Of a DNA stretch of 12,677 nt, positions 1 to 6,584 are shown one piece after another (the stretch's first letter is position 1; each line of letters begins with the position of its first letter). Under the pieces are notes generated by a model, which searched no databases, was not told where the DNA came from, and saw only the letters and a list, made by a program, of their open reading frames with translations. A program made the position numbers and the translations under genes. This stretch comes from an uncultured Bacilli bacterium (lineage in GTDB: Bacteria; Bacillota_I; Bacilli_A; RF39; UBA660): the NCBI GenBank assembly GCA_947591565.1, contig CANQDH010000015.1:1-12677 (forward strand). Direction: 5' to 3'.

Positions 1-1
1 A

Positions 2-208
2 TCAGGATCATCAGCATATATGAGATTCAAACTTCCAGTAGGATTTGATAGTGTAGATACTACAAAATGGCAAAATCAAACAGAAGAACCATCTATAGAT
101 GTTCCTAATACTGGTAGTGGAAGCAGTGTCATTATTTCTTGTATTGTTTTAATTTCAGCTCTTTGTCTAATAATAGTATTTAAAAAACAAAAAATATTCA
201 AAATATAA
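2..208 (+). CDS. 3' end of a sortase-anchored surface protein (partial)
   Basis: The frame is open from the first bases of the window, so the ATG at 20 is probably internal and the true start lies upstream. The visible 68 residues end in a classic cell-wall sorting signal: a VPNTG pentapeptide (codons 101-115, an LPXTG variant), a short Gly/Ser linker, about 20 hydrophobic residues (VIISCIVLISALCLIIVF) and a basic tail (KKQKIFKI). By the known sortase mechanism the protein would be cut between Thr and Gly and linked to the cell wall. Nothing visible tells the function of the rest. It is followed 3 nt later by a strong hairpin, so it ends a separate transcription unit upstream of the vWA operon. 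The anchor call is firm; the full identity of the protein is unknown. Confidence 0.85.
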   Translation, partial: SGSSAYMRFKLPVGFDSVDTTKWQNQTEEPSIDVPNTGSGSSVIISCIVLISALCLIIVFKKQKIFKI

Positions 209-211
209 AAC

Positions 212-246
212 TTTAAACCCCAGTTAAGTAATAACTGGGGTTTAAA
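212..246 (+). terminator. Intrinsic-terminator-like hairpin after the sorting-signal gene
   Basis: A perfect 15-bp inverted repeat (TTTAAACCCCAGTTA / TAACTGGGGTTTAAA) with a 5-nt loop starts 3 nt after the TAA at 206-208. The stem has a GC core flanked by an AAA/TTT base, so it could work in both directions. The 3' U-run after the stem is short (TTTAAATG), so termination strength is inferred from the stem more than from the tail. Confidence 0.8.
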
Positions 247-293
247 TGTCTTAATTATTACTAAAATACACTATTTAACTTATTATAAAAATA

Positions 294-323
294 TTGCTTT
301 TTACCCTCTAAATGGGTTATACT
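294..323 (+). promoter_or_regulatory. Candidate sigma-A promoter for the vWA operon
   Basis: TTGCTT (294-299) and TATACT (318-323) are separated by 18 nt, close to the -35/-10 consensus. The pair lies after the upstream terminator and about 170 nt before the first vWA gene, where a promoter is expected. In such AT-rich DNA near-matches occur by chance, so this is only a candidate; transcription would start near 330. Confidence 0.35.
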
Positions 324-344
324 TATATAGTAGGATGTTGTTGT

Positions 345-464
345 ATGAAGGTTATAGAAGGAAAAGAAAGTAATACTTATGTAGACAATAAAATTACGAA
401 GTCTTCTAAAGAAGACTCTTTTAGTGACTCTATTAATTTTAATATACAACTTCTTTATAGCTAA
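345..464 (+). CDS. Possible 39-aa leader ORF (doubtful)
   Basis: An ATG at 345 opens 39 codons (MKVIEGKESNTYVDNKITKS...LLYS) ending in TAA 31 nt before the vWA gene. AGGA at 333-336 is a weak ribosome-binding site 8 nt before the ATG. The peptide is Ser/Lys/Asn-rich with no hydrophobic segment and matches no family I recognise. It lies within the presumed 5' leader and contains a small hairpin. It could be a real small protein, a leader peptide or chance. No similar ORF exists before the second vWA gene, which argues against an essential partner role. Confidence 0.2.
   Translation: MKVIEGKESNTYVDNKITKSSKEDSFSDSINFNIQLLYS
400..417 (+). other. Small hairpin in the operon leader
   Basis: AGTCTTC-TAAA-GAAGACT forms a perfect 7-bp stem with a 4-nt loop, followed by CTTTT. 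It lies between the candidate promoter and the first vWA gene. It resembles a weak intrinsic terminator or attenuator, or only an RNA-stabilising stem. The U-run is short, and no competing antiterminator pairing was established. Confidence 0.35.
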
Positions 465-474
465 TTAAAAAATG

Positions 475-494
475 TAGGAAGAAGTTGAAGTAAA
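475..494 (+). promoter_or_regulatory. Conserved 20-nt purine-rich translation leader of vWA gene 1
   Basis: The 20 nt before the ATG (TAGGAAGAAGTTGAAGTAAA) are identical to those before the second vWA gene (6395-6414). The best Shine-Dalgarno match, AGGAAG, is about 13 nt from the ATG, which is longer than usual; a weak GAAG lies 4 nt from it. Conservation in both copies supports this start codon. Confidence 0.6.
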
Positions 495-664
495 ATGGCA
501 AAACATGAAACATATATAGATAAAAATAAATGGAAAAAAGAAAGATTAAAAACAATTGTTAAAAAAGCAATAATCTTAGTATTATTAATTTTTGCATCTA
601 ATTTTATTATAGATAAAACATTTCACTACAACTTCTTAAGTAATACAATGAAAGCTATTGTTGG
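475..664 (+). repeat. Near-identical 5' repeat, copy 1 (leader and start of A1)
   Basis: Direct repeat of 6395-6584 (constant offset 5920, no gaps). It covers the 20-nt leader and the codons for the cytoplasmic tail, hydrophobic segment and following FHYNFLSNTMKAIVGL. Only a small number of substitutions are seen. Similarity falls after about residue 58. Confidence 0.85.
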
Positions 665-3638
665 TTTAGTTGATAAAGCAGAAGACGTTCCTAGTATAGA
701 ATTAGAATCAGATGGATGGGCAGACAAAGTAGATGGCTCATGGCATATTACTAAAACTAGTACTTGGGGAGGAATAGGAGAAGCTCAAATAGAAATTGAT
801 GTAGAAACAATTGCTAAAACAGCTGAAACAAATAAAGATATAGTCTTAGTATTAGATAATTCATATAGTATGAGAGGAACAAAAATAGAAAATTTAAAGA
901 AAAATACTAAAGAATTAATTAATACCATCTTAAATGAAGGCAATAATAAAATAGCTATTATAAACTTTAATAAAATGGCCAATATTCTTTCTGATTTTTC
1001 AGACGATATTAATTTTTTAACTCAACAAATAGATAATATGCCAACTACAGGAAAAACTAACTATAATGCCGCATTAAAATGCGTAGATAATATATTAGAA
1101 AATTATGTTCCTAAAGGGAATAGAGACTTAGTTGTTTTATTTCTATCAGATGGATATCCTTGTGAAGATACACCAAATCAAATAGCTACATATGAGGTGT
1201 TAAAAGAAAAATATCCTTTTATGGCACTTAATGCTGTTCAATATGAAATGGGAAATACTATTCAACCAGAATTAATAGAAATAAGTGATAAACAGTATTT
1301 AGCGACCGAAGAAAATCTAGGTATAGTTTTATATGAAGCTATAATATCTCCAAATTCTTATGAAGAATTTACTATAACTGATGTTATTAATGGTGAAGAC
1401 TTTTATATAGATACCAAAAATGATATAGAAACTTCAATAGGAAAAGTAAGTTTAGCTAAAGAAGCTGGAAAACAAACTGTAACTTGGGATTTAGGAGGTA
1501 ATACTTTCAAAACAGGAAGTACAGCCAAAATGATTATTAAGTTAAAAATTGTTAGTAAATATCTTTCGAATCATAGTACAGAATCACTAAGCTACTTCGA
1601 ACACGAATACGGCAAAACCTATCAAACAAATTTATCGACAGAAGCCAATGTTAAATTCGCTGATGAAGATGAAGAAACAAAAAAAACCGAAGAAAGTCCG
1701 ATGCTTCCAGCAGTATTTCAAGTTATTTATCGTGATAACTGCGTAAGTGATTGGTTTTGGTGGGATGATGCTGGTACAATTGTAGAATATTATGTAAACA
1801 CTCCAGTTAAGTTTATTGAAGGCGGTGGAATGTGTGGAACTTTAGAATTTGCTGGATGGGGAATTAGAACAGATGGTGTCAAAAAGGTTAATAATGATAC
1901 GTTTATAATGCCAAGTAAAAATGTAGAAATATATGCAATTTATAAAGACAAAACCATTACCAAAAGATTAGATGGCAATGTCTTCTCTTATCAAAATCCT
2001 AACGATAAATTACTTTATGATGTTATAAAAAAAGCCGCTATAAATAACAGAAAAGCCAAAAAGTATGAAGGCGAAGGTTTCGATGGATTTACTAATGATA
2101 TTTATTACTACGATTATTCTAATGAAAATGGACGTTCAGGAACAGGCCCAGACAATAATTATGTAATGTTTGGGGGATTGTGTTGGCGTATGATGAGAAC
2201 TACGGAAACTGGTGGAGTAAAAATAATGTATTATGGAGATGATTGTAATAATCAAAATTATATTGTTGGAAACTTTAATAACCAAAGTAACTCTCTTTCT
2301 TATGCAGGATATATGTATAATAAAGTGTATGATTCTCAATTAGCTTCTTTCATTTCCAATAAAGTTATTCTATATGATTCCTATACTATTGATAATAACG
2401 AATATCATGGATTTCTGGTTTCTAATAATATAAATTATGATAGAGAAACAGGAAAATATAATTTAGAATCAACTTATTATGTCAGTAATTCTTCCTATTA
2501 TATGAATTCAAATTTTTATACATGCCTTTCATATACAGAAGAATCTTGTGATGAAGTTTATTATGTAGTTTCTACTAAAAGAGGAAATTATAATAGTGGT
2601 GATTACAAGTACTATTATGAATATACATTCAATATGATAAAACTAACAGGGGGTAACGATATAAATTATTATAATAAGGAAATACTTATGGGAAGTAGCT
2701 ATATAAAAAATGAAGATGGAACCTATAATCTAACTAATTTAAATAGTAAAAATCTTTTAAATTGGGATGGAAGAACAAGAAGTTATATTTGCGAAGATGT
2801 ATCAAAAAGTGAAAATTGCTCTAATATTTTTAAAATAAGCAATTCAGACGAAAAATCATATAGTTATTATAAAAAAGATATATTATATGGAAATGATGCT
2901 GAGTATAACACTCAAACAGGTCTTTATACTTTAAAAGATACCGATAGTTTTCAAAATATAGACATAGATTTAAATAAATATCATTACACATGTGGTAATG
3001 AAGAGACAACATGCAAAGAATTGAAGGTTTTACATAATTATAGCTATGAAAGTTCAAATGGAAATTATTATTACTACTTTATTACTTTAAAAAATGGAAA
3101 AACTATAGAAGATGCTATAAATGAAATGCTATATGCTGATGATGTTAATGTTTATGACTCTGATGCCAAAAAAACTCTTGAACAATGGTATGAGGATAAT
3201 TTATTAGATTATAATGACTATATAGAGGATACTATCTTCTGCAATGACAGAAGTATTGCAAGTATAGGTGGCTGGGATAAAAATAGTAAATTAAGTGATT
3301 ATTTTGATTTTGTAAACTACAGTGACGATGATAAAGAAATTTCTTTATTATGTCAAAGAGAAACAGATAGCTTTAGCCTAAGTAATAGTAAAGCTAAATT
3401 AAATTATCCGATTGGATTAATGGCAAATAATGAAACTTCTTTAATGAAAGCTTCTATATATTATAGAGAATTCTTGATTACACCAGATTATTTTTCAAAT
3501 AAAATCCATATGTCACCAGGGAATGACCCCAATTTACAAGATAATCATTTTTCTCCAGTAATTTCATTAAAAAAGGGTACCGAATATATTTCTGGAAACG
3601 GGACAAAAGCTAATCCTTATATAATAAAAACAAATTAA
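495..3638 (+). CDS. vWA-domain surface adhesin-like protein, copy 1 (A1)
   Basis: A 1047-aa predicted membrane-anchored extracellular protein. A basic N-terminus precedes a hydrophobic segment (residues 21-39). A von Willebrand factor A domain spans about 110-290 with an intact MIDAS: DNSYS (D121, S123, S125), T188 and the LSDG aspartate D219, so metal-dependent ligand binding is expected. A beta-rich flanking region (about 290-400) is followed by one InlB/Flg_new-like unit (405-485, with a typical FAGW...FIMPSKNVEIYAIY ending). After that comes a segment with YVMFGGLCWRMMR (556-568), three Cys-paired, Tyr-rich imperfect repeats (648-875) and a C-terminal domain with FCNDRS (C916) ending in PVISLKKGTEY...NPYII. 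This tail arrangement is familiar from exported proteins of uncultured gut Bacilli, though I cannot name a function. No LPXTG motif is present, so anchoring would be N-terminal. First gene of the A1-B1-C-A2-B2 series, 22 nt before B1. Confidence 0.9.
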   Translation: MAKHETYIDKNKWKKERLKTIVKKAIILVLLIFASNFIIDKTFHYNFLSNTMKAIVGLVDKAEDVPSIELESDGWADKVDGSWHITKTSTWGGIGEAQIEIDVETIAKTAETNKDIVLVLDNSYSMRGTKIENLKKNTKELINTILNEGNNKIAIINFNKMANILSDFSDDINFLTQQIDNMPTTGKTNYNAALKCVDNILENYVPKGNRDLVVLFLSDGYPCEDTPNQIATYEVLKEKYPFMALNAVQYEMGNTIQPELIEISDKQYLATEENLGIVLYEAIISPNSYEEFTITDVINGEDFYIDTKNDIETSIGKVSLAKEAGKQTVTWDLGGNTFKTGSTAKMIIKLKIVSKYLSNHSTESLSYFEHEYGKTYQTNLSTEANVKFADEDEETKKTEESPMLPAVFQVIYRDNCVSDWFWWDDAGTIVEYYVNTPVKFIEGGGMCGTLEFAGWGIRTDGVKKVNNDTFIMPSKNVEIYAIYKDKTITKRLDGNVFSYQNPNDKLLYDVIKKAAINNRKAKKYEGEGFDGFTNDIYYYDYSNENGRSGTGPDNNYVMFGGLCWRMMRTTETGGVKIMYYGDDCNNQNYIVGNFNNQSNSLSYAGYMYNKVYDSQLASFISNKVILYDSYTIDNNEYHGFLVSNNINYDRETGKYNLESTYYVSNSSYYMNSNFYTCLSYTEESCDEVYYVVSTKRGNYNSGDYKYYYEYTFNMIKLTGGNDINYYNKEILMGSSYIKNEDGTYNLTNLNSKNLLNWDGRTRSYICEDVSKSENCSNIFKISNSDEKSYSYYKKDILYGNDAEYNTQTGLYTLKDTDSFQNIDIDLNKYHYTCGNEETTCKELKVLHNYSYESSNGNYYYYFITLKNGKTIEDAINEMLYADDVNVYDSDAKKTLEQWYEDNLLDYNDYIEDTIFCNDRSIASIGGWDKNSKLSDYFDFVNYSDDDKEISLLCQRETDSFSLSNSKAKLNYPIGLMANNETSLMKASIYYREFLITPDYFSNKIHMSPGNDPNLQDNHFSPVISLKKGTEYISGNGTKANPYIIKTN
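2436..3119 (+). repeat. Three imperfect Cys-paired protein repeats in A1
   Basis: Residues about 648-875 contain three degenerate units starting near Y648, S735 and Y804. Each opens with a pattern like Y-x-x-[E/Q]-[T/D]-G-x-Y-x-L, continues through an aromatic stretch, and carries a Cys pair: YTCLSYTEESC, YICEDVSKSENC and YTCGNEETTC. A Tyr-rich strand then follows (for example KYYYEY, NYYYYF). The repeats are seen at protein level, not as DNA repeats. Disulfide formation within each pair is inferred. Confidence 0.6.
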
Positions 3639-3660
3639 ACATAGTGATGTGATGTATAAA

Positions 3661-5721
3661 ATGAAAAAAATTAAACATTTAAATAAAAAAAACATTTTAA
3701 CTTTTATAATAATTATTTCAATTGTTATTAGTATTTCTATAATAGCTTTTTCAAGACAAACTATCTCTGTTGAGCTTGATAATCATAGTGAATTAGAGCC
3801 AAATAGTGAAATAACTTATTATTTAGATATTAGAGCTGACGGCATTGATAAATATAGTCATTCAACAGATTATCATGAAAATTCAGTTGCTGAAACAAAA
3901 AGTGGTTATCTTTTTATTGAGGATGTAGTACCTAATGGTCTAACTTTTAATGGCTTTGTAACAACTGAAGACGGGACAATAGGAGCTCATAGTGAATATG
4001 GTACATGTGATGGCTATGTTATTGATGATAGTGAAGGATTAGAAGACATAAATAACTACCATGGTCTTCATTATAACGAAGAAACTAAAACAGTTTCATT
4101 TAAAGTAAAAAATTTACAAGCAGGTTGCACACTTACGGTTGGAATAAAAGCAATGGTTCCAAGTTACGAAAATATTTTATTAACACAGCCAAAAAGATAT
4201 GATTTCTATAACACATCAATAATTAATGGTGATGGATTTCCAAGAGTATCTAACACCGTGCATTCATATGCTGGGGAAAATGGTAACAGATTTTGGAATG
4301 TTACATATGAGATAGATGGCGATATAGACTGGCTACTGGATAATTATAAGCATAGTTATTCATATTATGGCATAGATATGCCTGATGCAATGCTATATTC
4401 AGAAGGCAGCATAATTCAAACTTTACCCGAAATGTATATTGAAGGTTATGATTTTAGTGGATGGCATTCCGAAGATGTTACTATTGATAACAATCAATTT
4501 ACAATGCCAAATAAAAACATAGTAATAAAAGGTACTTTTACAAAAGCCAAACCTTATAAAGTAACTTATGAAATAGAAGGTGAACTTCCTGACGAATATA
4601 TAGTACCAGATGAAAAAGAATATTATCCAAATCAAACAATTAAAATAGATTTTTTAGAAAAAGGAAATACATTTAATGATGCAACATTTAATGGCTGGCA
4701 GACAGAAGATATAAATGTTGAAGATGATGGCACTTTCTTGATGCCTAATCATGATATTAAATTTACTGGTTCTTTCAACATTATTAAATATAAAGTAGAA
4801 TATCAATTTGATGGCGATGTAGTACCACCAAATAGCGCTGATTTACTTCCAACTACTAAGTGGTATAAACCAGGTGAAAAAATAGTATTAGAAAACGTTA
4901 TATCACCAAGTGGTTTCAAATTTGTTGGTTGGAATAAAGATAAAAAATTTATAATGCCTGAAGAAGATGTATATGTTACTGGAGAATGGGTTGTAAGATA
5001 TGGTGATTTTTCACCAACTATAACTAACGAAATATTAAATAAAAAAGAAAAATATGAAGCAGGGGATACAATTCAGTATAAAATAACTATAACTAATACA
5101 GCAACTTTTAGAATAAGAGAAATAATAGTTAAAGAACATAATGAGGATTCCTATTTTATTGAAGGAGTAGAATATGAAAAAAATACAGACCATTTTGTAA
5201 CTATACCAACAATTGAACCAGGAGAAAAAGTTGAAGTTTATGCCGAATATGTTGTAAAAAGTGACGACCAAATAATAACAAATACAGCCGAAATAATGGG
5301 TGCTATAAATGATAATAATTACGAATTAAATACAGATGTAGCTTATAAAGCAACCAATGAAATAACAAGACAAGCTTCAAACTCAACATTAAAAATATGC
5401 AAAAAAGTAAGTGGAGTAGGACCAGAAAGATATTTCCAATTTAATATAAAAAGCACAACAGAAGAATATGAGACATCAATAAGAATAAAAGAAAATGAAT
5501 GTCGAACCATAACAATAAATCAAGGGACATATATAGTAAATGAAATAATACCATCAGAGTATCAATTAGAAAGTGTTAAAGGTTCAATAACATCTAATAA
5601 TAGTGAATTAATAGTCGAAGATGGAAATGAATATGAAATAACCTTTACAAATAAATTCAAAAGAAAAGGATTCTTACATTCATTTGGAACAACTATAAAT
5701 GAAGTAGTACAAGGAGGGTAA
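3661..5721 (+). CDS. InlB-repeat / DUF11-like / SpaA-like surface protein, copy 1 (B1)
   Basis: About 686 aa from ATG 3661. In-frame GTG 3649 and ATG 3652 are alternatives; 3661 is preferred because it gives a short basic N-terminus like that of B2 and has GTGAT at 3649-3653 upstream. The order is: hydrophobic segment (11-30); a beta-rich adhesin domain (about 34-175, with LFIEDVVPNGLTFNGF and an NLQAGCTLTVGI strand); three InlB/Flg_new-type repeats (about 210-298, 299-376, 377-449, each ending like FSGW...FTMPNKNIVIKGTF); a DUF11-like domain (about 450-560, GDTIQYKITITNTATF...TNTAEIMGA); and a SpaA/CnaB- or DUF5979-like domain (574-670). The last has K582, E628 (in YIVNEIIPSEY) and N664 (in ITFTNKF) where a Lys-Asn isopeptide bond would form. 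No sorting signal is present, so the C-terminus appears free. Probably a stalk or scaffold partner of A1; its stop overlaps the ribosome-binding site of C. Confidence 0.88.
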   Translation: MKKIKHLNKKNILTFIIIISIVISISIIAFSRQTISVELDNHSELEPNSEITYYLDIRADGIDKYSHSTDYHENSVAETKSGYLFIEDVVPNGLTFNGFVTTEDGTIGAHSEYGTCDGYVIDDSEGLEDINNYHGLHYNEETKTVSFKVKNLQAGCTLTVGIKAMVPSYENILLTQPKRYDFYNTSIINGDGFPRVSNTVHSYAGENGNRFWNVTYEIDGDIDWLLDNYKHSYSYYGIDMPDAMLYSEGSIIQTLPEMYIEGYDFSGWHSEDVTIDNNQFTMPNKNIVIKGTFTKAKPYKVTYEIEGELPDEYIVPDEKEYYPNQTIKIDFLEKGNTFNDATFNGWQTEDINVEDDGTFLMPNHDIKFTGSFNIIKYKVEYQFDGDVVPPNSADLLPTTKWYKPGEKIVLENVISPSGFKFVGWNKDKKFIMPEEDVYVTGEWVVRYGDFSPTITNEILNKKEKYEAGDTIQYKITITNTATFRIREIIVKEHNEDSYFIEGVEYEKNTDHFVTIPTIEPGEKVEVYAEYVVKSDDQIITNTAEIMGAINDNNYELNTDVAYKATNEITRQASNSTLKICKKVSGVGPERYFQFNIKSTTEEYETSIRIKENECRTITINQGTYIVNEIIPSEYQLESVKGSITSNNSELIVEDGNEYEITFTNKFKRKGFLHSFGTTINEVVQGG
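4891..5700 (+). repeat. High-identity 3' repeat, copy 1 (end of B1)
   Basis: Direct repeat of 10963-11772 at a constant offset of 6072, with no insertion or deletion seen. In the sub-block 5269-5700 I count about 14 mismatches in 432 nt (about 97% identity), many of them synonymous. It encodes the end of InlB repeat 3, the DUF11-like domain and the SpaA-like domain. Confidence 0.9.
5712..5717 (+). promoter_or_regulatory. Strong Shine-Dalgarno site of C, inside the end of B1
   Basis: AGGAGG lies 6 nt before ATG 5724 and overlaps the last codons of B1 (Gln-Gly-Gly-stop). The stop and start are 2 nt apart, so C is probably translationally coupled to B1. Confidence 0.8.
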
Positions 5722-5723
5722 AA

Positions 5724-6377
5724 ATGAAAAATAAAATAAATACAAATACTCAAATAATAACACTCCCAAAACTAAAAAAGAAAAAATTAAAATTTAATAA
5801 AAAATCATTAAGATACTTAATTCTATTAGCTTTCATAATTGTAATTGGTGTAACATCTGCTTTTTATATAAGTAGTGTTGCTATGGTAAATAACTTTAAA
5901 ACAAGTACTTATGACGTAAAATTAGAAGAAGAATTTAATGGTACTTTTGGTACAAAAAAAGTAAGTATTGTTAATAATGAAGATAATACACCTGTAGTAT
6001 TAAGAATAAATTATTTAGAAGTATGGAGTAAATTAAATGAAGATGGTATATATGATACCTTAAGTAACAAATTTAATGGTTCAGATGTTGTTACTAAAGA
6101 ATGGACTGAAGAATTTAAAACAAATTTTACTCTTAGAGATGATGGATGGTACTACTACAATAAAGTGTTAGAACCAGGTGATAGAGTAGAAATACTAAAA
6201 TCAATTACTCTAAATGATGAACTAATTCAATCATCTTCAAATTATGAAAATTATAAAACATATAATTATGAATTAACTTTTAATTATGAAGCAATTCAAG
6301 CAACTAGTGAAGCAATAAGTGATATATGGGAATTATTTGTTGAAATTGATCAAAACAATGAAATTGAATGGAATTAA
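5724..6377 (+). CDS. TasA/SipW-substrate-like small secreted protein (C)
   Basis: 217 aa. A long basic, Lys-rich N-terminus (KLKKKKLKFNKK) leads to a hydrophobic segment (about 30-49, LRYLILLAFIIVIGVTSAFY). The following VAMVNNFKTSTYDVKLEEEF resembles the junction in SipW-dependent signal-peptide proteins of the TasA/CalY/BsaA kind (hydrophobic core ending in an Ala/aromatic motif, then 'NxFxxGxxxvxLxE'). The rest is beta-rich (KVSIVNNEDNTPVVLRINYLEVW; DGWYYYNKVLEPGDRVEILKSI), consistent with the single Ig-like jellyroll known for that group. Those proteins form or cap extracellular biofilm fibres after trimming by SipW. No signal peptidase is visible here. It is the only single-copy gene of the series. 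The family call rests on pattern only; 'exported beta-rich protein' is safe. Confidence 0.7.
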   Translation: MKNKINTNTQIITLPKLKKKKLKFNKKSLRYLILLAFIIVIGVTSAFYISSVAMVNNFKTSTYDVKLEEEFNGTFGTKKVSIVNNEDNTPVVLRINYLEVWSKLNEDGIYDTLSNKFNGSDVVTKEWTEEFKTNFTLRDDGWYYYNKVLEPGDRVEILKSITLNDELIQSSSNYENYKTYNYELTFNYEAIQATSEAISDIWELFVEIDQNNEIEWN

Positions 6378-6394
6378 TAATAAATAAAAATGTA

Positions 6395-6414
6395 TAGGAA
6401 GAAGTTGAAGTAAA
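6395..6414 (+). promoter_or_regulatory. Conserved 20-nt translation leader of vWA gene 2
   Basis: Identical to 475-494 before the first vWA gene. Similarity stops a few bases upstream (AATGTATAGG here against AATGTAGG there), so this marks the left edge of the duplicated unit. No promoter-like pair is evident in the 37-nt gap after C, so the gene is probably read from the same transcript. Confidence 0.6.
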
Positions 6415-6584
6415 ATGGCAAAACACGAAACATACATAGATAAAAATAAATGGAAAAAAGAAAGACTGAAGTCAATTGCTAAAAAAGCAATAATCTTAGT
6501 GTTATTAATTTTTGCATCTAATTTTATCATAGAAAAAACATTTCACTACAACTTCTTAAGTAATACAATGAAAGCTATTGTTGG
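6395..6584 (+). repeat. Near-identical 5' repeat, copy 2 (leader and start of A2)
   Basis: Partner of 475-664. The stretch coding for FHYNFLSNTMKAIVG is nucleotide-identical between copies, which is stronger than protein constraint alone requires. Confidence 0.85.

Noticed and set aside
261..449. 62-codon minus-strand frame in the leader region
   Set aside because: Lies across the presumed promoter and leader of the plus-strand operon, has biased low-complexity residues and no supporting signal.
785..982. Minus-strand frames inside A1 (also 2136-2339 and 2830-3057) and inside B1 (4423-4635)
   Set aside because: Each is fully inside a well-supported plus-strand gene and shows no domain or initiation signal.
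3649..3651. GTG as the start of B1
   Set aside because: It gives a 4-residue extension with no better ribosome-binding site; ATG 3661 fits the paralogue B2 better, though ATG 3652 cannot be excluded.
5035..5271. Open frame on the minus strand (78 codons), with a similar one at 11131-11343
   Set aside because: They resemble each other only because both are antisense to the duplicated 3' part of B; they are Phe/Tyr/Ser-rich shadow frames of AT-rich coding DNA with no ribosome-binding site or family match.
5562..5753. 63-codon minus-strand frame across the B1-C junction
   Set aside because: Covers a translationally coupled junction with a strong plus-strand ribosome-binding site; explained by antisense coding bias.
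6333..6530. 65-codon minus-strand frame across the C-A2 junction
   Set aside because: Antisense to the end of C and to the conserved start of A2, including the leader; no independent evidence.
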